Shown here: one piece after another, positions 58,017-64,000 of the stretch
Layout: every line of letters begins with the position of its first letter
Numbering within the stretch: the first letter of the stretch is position 1
From: Sepiola atlantica
Lineage: Eukaryota; Mollusca; Cephalopoda; Sepiida; Sepiolidae
Length of the DNA: 64,000 nt
NCBI GenBank assembly: GCA_963556195.1
Contig: OY744520.1
Location: 146,611,929-146,675,928, forward strand
Direction of reading: 5' to 3'
Notes under the pieces: model-generated
Database searches by the model: none
Seen by the model: the letters and a program-made list of their open reading frames with translations, nothing else
What the model was told of the DNA's origin: nothing
Program-made: the position numbers and the translations under genes

Positions 58017-58659
58017 GTTCTCTTATATACAAAAAGAAAAATTGTGAAGAAATGAATAGTTTAAATCGGGTTGCATTAAAAGTTCCTTCTGTTGATAATT
58101 AAAATCTCCCTCAAATTTGGATGTTGTTCTGGGTGGGGGTCTGGAGTTACAAATGCTTATGAAATATTTGCTGGAAGATTTGTTGACCTTTGTCAAGTGG
58201 TGGGACAATTTAAAACATTTTTTTAAATTGTTATTCTCCATTTAAAGCAGGATGGGACAGGGTGGAGATTTAAAAGAGTCTCTTTAATAATAATAATAAT
58301 AATAAAACTGACAAAATCCGTCTTCTACTTCATCGGCTTCTGCTTCTTCTCGTTGATTTTTTATTTATCAAATAGACACAAAGCTATAATTGGTATGTAA
58401 AGAGACGAGATGCGCAAGTTGGCCGTCGCCTGAAACGATCTAATTGCAAATTCGTCATTTCCGTGATTTGCTAATCAAAATGAAGATTGTGAACCGACCT
58501 GCCCTCCCTCCCCCCCCTCCCCGCAAGCCCTTCTTCAAATAATTAGGGGGGAAAACGAAAAACCGGTAAAGATTTTAAAAGTAAACACGCAAAACTGTTT
58601 TTTTTGTTTGTTTTTTCTTTTCTCTACAAATTTAAAGTTTTTCCAACTTTCTTTGCAAT
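58017..58659. other. Unassigned sequence
   Basis: No gene is recognised; a TAA trinucleotide run lies near 58288 and a C-rich run near 58502-58522. Confidence 0.4.
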
Positions 58660-58870
58660 TTTAGATGCGTCTTCAGGTCTTTGTGAAACACTCTCTCTGT
58701 CTGTCAAGCTTAAGTTTGAAATATTATTTCCATCGTGAAACGTGTAGATTGAGTGGACGCATTTTATTTTGTAATGTATTCAAGCATCTCTATAAGAGGC
58801 TCTGTGTCTGTCGGTTGGTCTGTCACACTTCAGTTTGAAATAGCATTTTCATCGCAAAATAGGTAATTTT
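58660..58870. repeat. 'gtttgaaatagcattttc' dispersed repeat, two partial units
   Basis: 'aagcttaagtttgaaat' and, 130 bp on, 'caagcatctctataagaggc', 'tctgtcacacttcag' and 'gtttgaaatagcattttcat' match the copies at 53090-53250 and 53785-53950. Two units appear to be arranged in tandem. Confidence 0.7.
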
Positions 58871-59129
58871 TTCTTTTACTGCAAAGAAAAAAATAAAAAA
58901 TAAATAATTCTATTCTTTTGGAGTTTTCAAGCTTTTCTTGTTGAAATTTAAAAGAGGAAAAAGAAAAACTGTATTTTCTTGCTTTTACTTTTCAAATGCA
59001 GAACATAGCTTTATCTGGTACAAGATCATTATATTTGAACACCAAGTGTGAATCTATCTTCCTCCAATATAGATGATTGAGGAGGACAGCTTAATAAACG
59101 CATACACTTTTCAAGGATTCTTTGACTCA
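58871..59129. other. Unassigned AT-rich sequence
   Basis: No gene is recognised. Confidence 0.35.
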
Positions 59130-59480
59130 GTATTTCTTCTTTTTTTTTCTTCTTTCTTTTTTTCACATCTTTTTCCAGTATGAATTTTATTTCTTTTCCT
59201 CTTTCTTTTGAGTTTTTTTCTTATGTTTTCCTTTCTCTTTTTGTTTTCATCTTTTTTTCTCAAATTTTCTTTTTCCTTTTCTTTCTAGTTCTTTCCTTTT
59301 CATATTCTTTTTCTTTCTCTCTTATTTTTCTAACTTTTAATTATTTTTCTCTTCAAAACTTTCTTTCTTCCAATTCCCTTTTGCTCTCTTTTTATTCCTT
59401 CATTTCCATCCATATCTCCTTTTTTTTTCATTTTCACACTTGCCACCCTCTTTCTTATTTTCTCTCAACAAAATATTTTA
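59130..59480. repeat. Poly-pyrimidine (T/C) tract
   Basis: About 350 bp consist largely of T and C (tttctttcc-like words) on the + strand without a strict period. The 108-codon Phe/Ser/Leu frame across it reflects composition. Confidence 0.8.
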
Positions 59481-62400
59481 CGAATGAATTCCTTAAAACA
59501 TTTTAAATTAAATTTAAAAGTTGCATGAGTTTTTAACAAAGAAATCTAAAACATCTCAAATCTTGTGAAATTTAACAAAAACTAAGGGAACAAAAATAAA
59601 AGCCTCTGAATTATATTTTCAAAATGTTTGTCTTTCTGTTTCTTTCTCCCTACTTCTATATCTTTTCTCCCTCTTTTTAATTTCTATGACTTTTTCCTTC
59701 TCTTCCCACTCTCATACACCCTTATTCAAAATCTTCATCATTTGATCTTAATGTAAATGTCAGCCATTTTAAGGGGGGGGGGGCTTATACAAAGATGAAT
59801 TTTTGAAAATGGGTTTTATAAATATGTGGGCAGTAGGGTGGGGTGCACCAGCCCCTGAGAGATTAATTTGCCTTGTTGACCAAAGGTCAGCTACTTGTGA
59901 TTAAAGTGGTATGGGCAAGAGTCGGTGTTGCATGAGGAGAGAAATGGAAAAAAAGGGTAAAAATTGAATATGAGACCTACCCTTCCCTTTCTCCCCATCC
60001 CACGTTTCACTGGAAGAGTTTCTACCTTTCCATTCCGGATGTTTCCGAAAGTGGTGATAAAGCAAAACATCTTTTGCCTGCAGATCAGAAATTCTTCTTC
60101 CAGGCTGGCACCGTTTCTTCACAACTTTTCTCCCACTGATCTTTGTCTCTCTCCCTTCTTATCCCCCACCACCTCTTCAATCTGCCACCATCCTCTCTTT
60201 GCTGACCCCCCCCCCCCATCCCCTACCGCCTGTTACTCTGGGACTTTTTTTAAGCAAGCAAGAAAGTCTTGCAAGAGTCTTATGTTGGGTCTGTAACTTT
60301 GCCGAAAGCTGATCCGATTTAAAATTTGGCACAACTTTCTCTTTTCTTTTTTTTTCCTTTTTATTTTTATTTTTTTTTCTTGATTGCCAAAGTAAATTAT
60401 GATTTTTTATTTTATTTCTTTTAAAGAAAAAAAATATGAAGAAACTTGAAAAAAGAAAAATTTGTTTGCCACTGTTCCTCCTGGTTCCTATTTTGTTCGG
60501 GTTATATATATATATACACACACACACACAAATTAAACATGAATAATTTCTATGCCTGTTAGCACATTCAGAGGCAAATTGTTTTTACTCATATATACAT
60601 AGAAAACTTGAAAGCAAATATAGCTACAGTTAACTTGAAAATTTATCACCGATTTGCATATACTCACATATGTGTGTGTGTACACATACAAGTATGTTTG
60701 AATATATACTATCAAATATAAACACACATATTTGATCATTTCTGTGGAAGACATTAATAAGATAATGTAATTTTTAAAAGTAATAATTTTTCTATATTTT
60801 TTTTTACATAACCTACAAAAATAAATATGATATGATTGTGCTTAAAAATAACGTAATACTCCTTAACGACTTTCAATATTAGTTTGTAAATAAGTTTTGG
60901 TTGGATCTTTCTTTCCTTATTTATTTCATGTTTGTGTTAATCATTTTTCTTCTCTGTCGCCAGTTCTTTAGTCTTTAAATAACTAATAAAAGCCAAAAAG
61001 AATTTGGGTTCCTTTTTTTTCTTTTTTTTTCTTTTACTTTTCTTTTTTTGTCTTTGTTTCTTTCTTTGTTTTTGTAAGAGAAAGAAAAGAATCTTTATTT
61101 TTTTGTTCTGAATTTTAAGATATTCGCTTAATGGTCACCTTGCCTTATTCAGCATGGATCACTTTGTATTTGTAGAATTTCAGAAAGCCTACAAATTTAT
61201 GTTGATTATCCTTAATAGGATTAACATTTTTTACTATCATCAGTATTCTTTTACTTCACAATTTATGAAACATGTCCTATTGTAATTTTTAAATTGAACA
61301 TCACTAATCACTGTACCAACATTGACAAACAGATCACGGGTCGTCTACTATTTTTTAAATTGAACATCACTAAGCTAGATAATGAATACACTTTCTAAAG
61401 TATTCTTGAAATTATTATCCTTTTTCTGTGGCTCAAATCACAGCATTTTTAAAGTCTGATCTTTTGGACCGAAAATTCAAGTGTTAACTAATTTTTATTT
61501 TTTTTATAGGGCTAATAATTATTATGTTTTATGGGATTACTTTCATGGTTCCCCCTTTTTGTTACTTGTGTTTCAGTTCTTTTAATTCTCCTTATGTTGT
61601 GAAGAGTTCAAAAAATGAATGTTATTTTAACATTACAAGCGAACGTATCAGTAGCGTTACAAGGTAACGTTCTATGTAACTTAGGAGTCTCATTTTATTA
61701 CGTGATAAATCCTTGTTCATTTTGGAAATTATTTTGTAACATTTTCATTTACACATTTCTCTAAGATTCTTCAACATAGGGCAGACTTTTCAGGAACTGA
61801 AGCAGAAATGTGGAGTATGCTGAAAAGAAAAAGTATGACTTTGGAGTTGAATTGTAAAAACCCAATTCCTACAAAACTTGTAGACTGAACTTTTGCAAAA
61901 AAGTTTCACGATATCAAAATATTTCATGTACACTTAATATGCGGTGCCACCAATGATATTAAAATTTGTCCGAGAAAGGTTTGAAAATTGACATATCTAG
62001 TCAGGTGTGTTTGGGGGGGGGGGTCATATTGGTAAGTGCCTGCACTCTTCAAATGCTTTTTGTATAAACAGACTAATAAAAGAAAAAAAAAATGACTTTA
62101 AGAAAATTCTTCCCACAATTTCTGGAAACAGGAATTTTTAAAGAAGCAAATTTTGTCTTGGAATGTTCAACCTTGTTTGCTTGATCTTGTAATCCAATTA
62201 AATAATGAGGAATCAACGACATGTTATCTATAAAAACAATTGTATTTTCAAATTTTCCGGCTTTTTTGTGGGGGGGGGGTATTCTTTTTTCCAGTTGTAT
62301 TATTTAATCGAGAGATGGATGGAGTGTGGAATTTGAAAACCGACTTACATTTTCTTCTCTGATCGATTAATCGAAACAGAAAAAAGCAGTTTATTTATGA

Positions 62401-62640
62401 ATGTCTACCCATGTCTTTCAGAGAAAAAAGGAAAGAAAATATGTTTCAAAAGCTGTATCGAATGGATGTAAAATCAAAGGAAACTCTTCGGGCTTCGTTC
62501 ATACCAAAATCAAACCGGCAGAGGCTCTGCCATTTGTGAGGATGACGTTTGCTGTCGGTCTGAGCAGTTCTAGGAAGTCCACCTTCGCAGGCTTTTCCTT
62601 CTCACCCTTTGAGAAAGAGTTAGTTTATTGCTAATCGCCT
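59481..62640. other. Unassigned AT-rich sequence, possibly UGGT intron
   Basis: Contains T-rich and A-rich runs (60330-60440, 61010-61060), a TA/CA microsatellite at 60505-60530 and short G-runs. Frames up to 116 codons lack motifs. The UGGT C-terminal exon was looked for by eye and not found. Confidence 0.35.
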
Positions 62641-62790
62641 CAGGTGCACCTACCGGGGAATACCGATGGGGCTGCCCAGGCAATTTTTGTTTGGCTAGAG
62701 TGATCTTCCTGTAGGGTGCTGGTTTCAAATGCTACTTTCCGACCTTGTGTCTAATCTTCCCGCCATGGAAGAGAGATAAATAACTAAAAA
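62641..62790 (+). repeat. Possible SINE-like sequence
   Basis: A GC-richer segment ('gcacctaccggggaatacc') is followed by a B-box-like 'ggtttcaaatgctacttt' and ends in a 12-bp A run at 62786. The layout resembles a retroposed SINE, but no second copy or clear A box was found. Confidence 0.3.
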
Positions 62791-63922
62791 AAAAAAAAGA
62801 AGATTTTTGTGGCCTTTTCTATAGATATCAAGGTGACAATTTCTTGAAGGAAAAAACATTAGATTTTAAATACAAAATATATCAGAAAAAAATCATTAGA
62901 TTTTAACTGTAAAAAATATAAAACAATTATTTTAGAAATTGTAAATTATTTTTGGATTGTACGAAGTTCAAATAAAGAATTAAAAAAAAAAAGGTTTTTT
63001 CTTTAAAAAGTTAGAATAGTTTATCCATCCTGAATTACTGTAATACATGTATATATAATTAAAGTCTCTTGCTGGCTTCAAGAGTCACTGTCTATCTCAT
63101 GTGTTTGGTAACAATCAGTTATAGGTCATGTCAACTTGTCAACAATTGTTATGCTCATATAATCTTTTCTTTTATGGAATGTGGTTATTTGTTATGGTGT
63201 GACATTTCTGATCTAAAAAAAAACACTTCATATCCTCAATCACTACTGACCTTTGTGCTGACAATCACTCTTAGGTTAAATAAAGAGATTTTGATTTTTT
63301 GTTGTAATTATTCATTTGTTTATTCCGTGTTCTGCTTATCAAGTTATTTAGAGTAGATTTATTAACATTGTGTATTTGGGTTTTTTTGTTTTTTTATCGA
63401 TCTAAGTTAAAATAGCGGGTCTATAATATAAATTAATAAATGCAAAAGTTGAGCCAATTTCTCACACTATTGGTAAAATCAAAACACCCTATTTCAAGTT
63501 AATTAAACTTATTTAATATACGCACCATCTATTTTATATACCGTTTTTGTTTATGCGATATCAGAGCTGTAAGATTAACTAATTTGCATATTGGTTTTGA
63601 AAAAGTTAATTTTATTGATTAATTATTATTTGTTATTGAATTAAAAAATTCCAAGATGGTTTTGATTTTCATATAACAAATTGTTATGCTTCGCACTATT
63701 GTCTTATTTCCTGAACAAATATTTAACATTTGCGTCCAAATGTTCCTATAGGGACCGACTTGATTTTTTTACAAGTTTCAATTGAAAAACCAAATTGATT
63801 TCTTTCTTTTCCTTTCTTTAGATCACATTTAAAAGATAAATATATCTGTTTCTGTATTACCAAAATGTTAATCTTTCGTATTTACAAAAAAGTTATGAAT
63901 GAAAAGTTTATTATTTTAAATT
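62791..63922. other. Unassigned AT-rich sequence
   Basis: No gene is recognised; a 95-codon + strand frame (63069-63356) has no motif. Confidence 0.4.
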
Positions 63923-63952
63923 AGCAAAGCCATGCGGTGTTGCCCGGGAGAA
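63923..63952 (+). repeat. GC-rich head of a dispersed repeat
   Basis: 'agccatgcggtgttgcccgg' in AT-rich DNA matches the GC-rich head pattern; the element presumably continues past the window edge. Confidence 0.55.
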
Positions 63953-64000
63953 TAGTAATTTACTTTTATCAATAACAATTGATTTCCTACTATTGTTATA

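Noticed and set aside
62401..62634. 77-codon + strand frame examined as the missing UGGT C-terminal exon
   Set aside because: Its sequence does not resemble the conserved UGGT tail, has no ER-retention signal and lacks a phase-0 acceptor matching exon C.

Overview
The window is eukaryotic, AT-rich and repeat-dominated, and most likely comes from a coleoid cephalopod (octopus, squid or cuttlefish). Three observations support this. The one recognisable cellular gene is split into short exons by kilobase introns. Microsatellites of the TATATA and CATACATA type are everywhere. Several copies of a LINE 3' end carry the 'acatgctggcatg' word that I associate with octopus and cuttlefish genomes. The last point is recalled knowledge and was not searched.

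Cellular gene: three exons on the + strand (28903-29006, 32376-32432, 35209-35440) encode a continuous 131-codon stretch of the GT24 catalytic domain of UDP-glucose:glycoprotein glucosyltransferase (UGGT), the ER glycoprotein folding sensor. Reading phase is preserved across both introns. The N-terminal thioredoxin-like part, the exon with the DxD motif and the final C-terminal exon were not found, so the gene probably runs beyond the window on both sides and much of the rest is probably intron.

Layout. 0.4-10.1 kb is a nearly unbroken chain of five different tandem arrays: CT-rich; 35-bp GC-rich; about 35-bp 'tagaagcacc'; 7/13-nt 'catgtat/catggatatgtat'; and 30-bp. 13.7-15.1 kb is a minus-strand Penelope-like retroelement with RT tail, zinc-finger-like linker and GIY-YIG nuclease. 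It stops exactly where a 3.9-kb DNA transposon (15.1-19.0 kb) with about 360-380-bp terminal inverted repeats begins. That transposon carries a decayed, apparently DDE-type transposase I cannot place in a named superfamily, and a 40-bp perfect hairpin inside its coding region. 25.3-26.7 kb holds a minisatellite, a LINE fragment and a second Penelope fragment. 27.6-28.2 kb is a large foldback element. 28.9-35.4 kb is the UGGT exon cluster with an antisense LINE tail in one intron. 42.6-45.6 kb is a 29-30-bp CT-rich array. 45.8-48.9 kb is a decayed minus-strand Ty3/Gypsy retrotransposon. 48.9-58.9 kb holds further LINE and SINE-like copies, direct repeats and a short telomere-like tract.

Nearly every long open frame lies in a tandem array and is a periodicity artefact. 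I found no intact protein gene apart from the UGGT exons, no functional tRNA or rRNA gene and no CRISPR array. Positions of repeats and decayed elements are approximate at their edges. All assignments come from reading the sequence without database searches.
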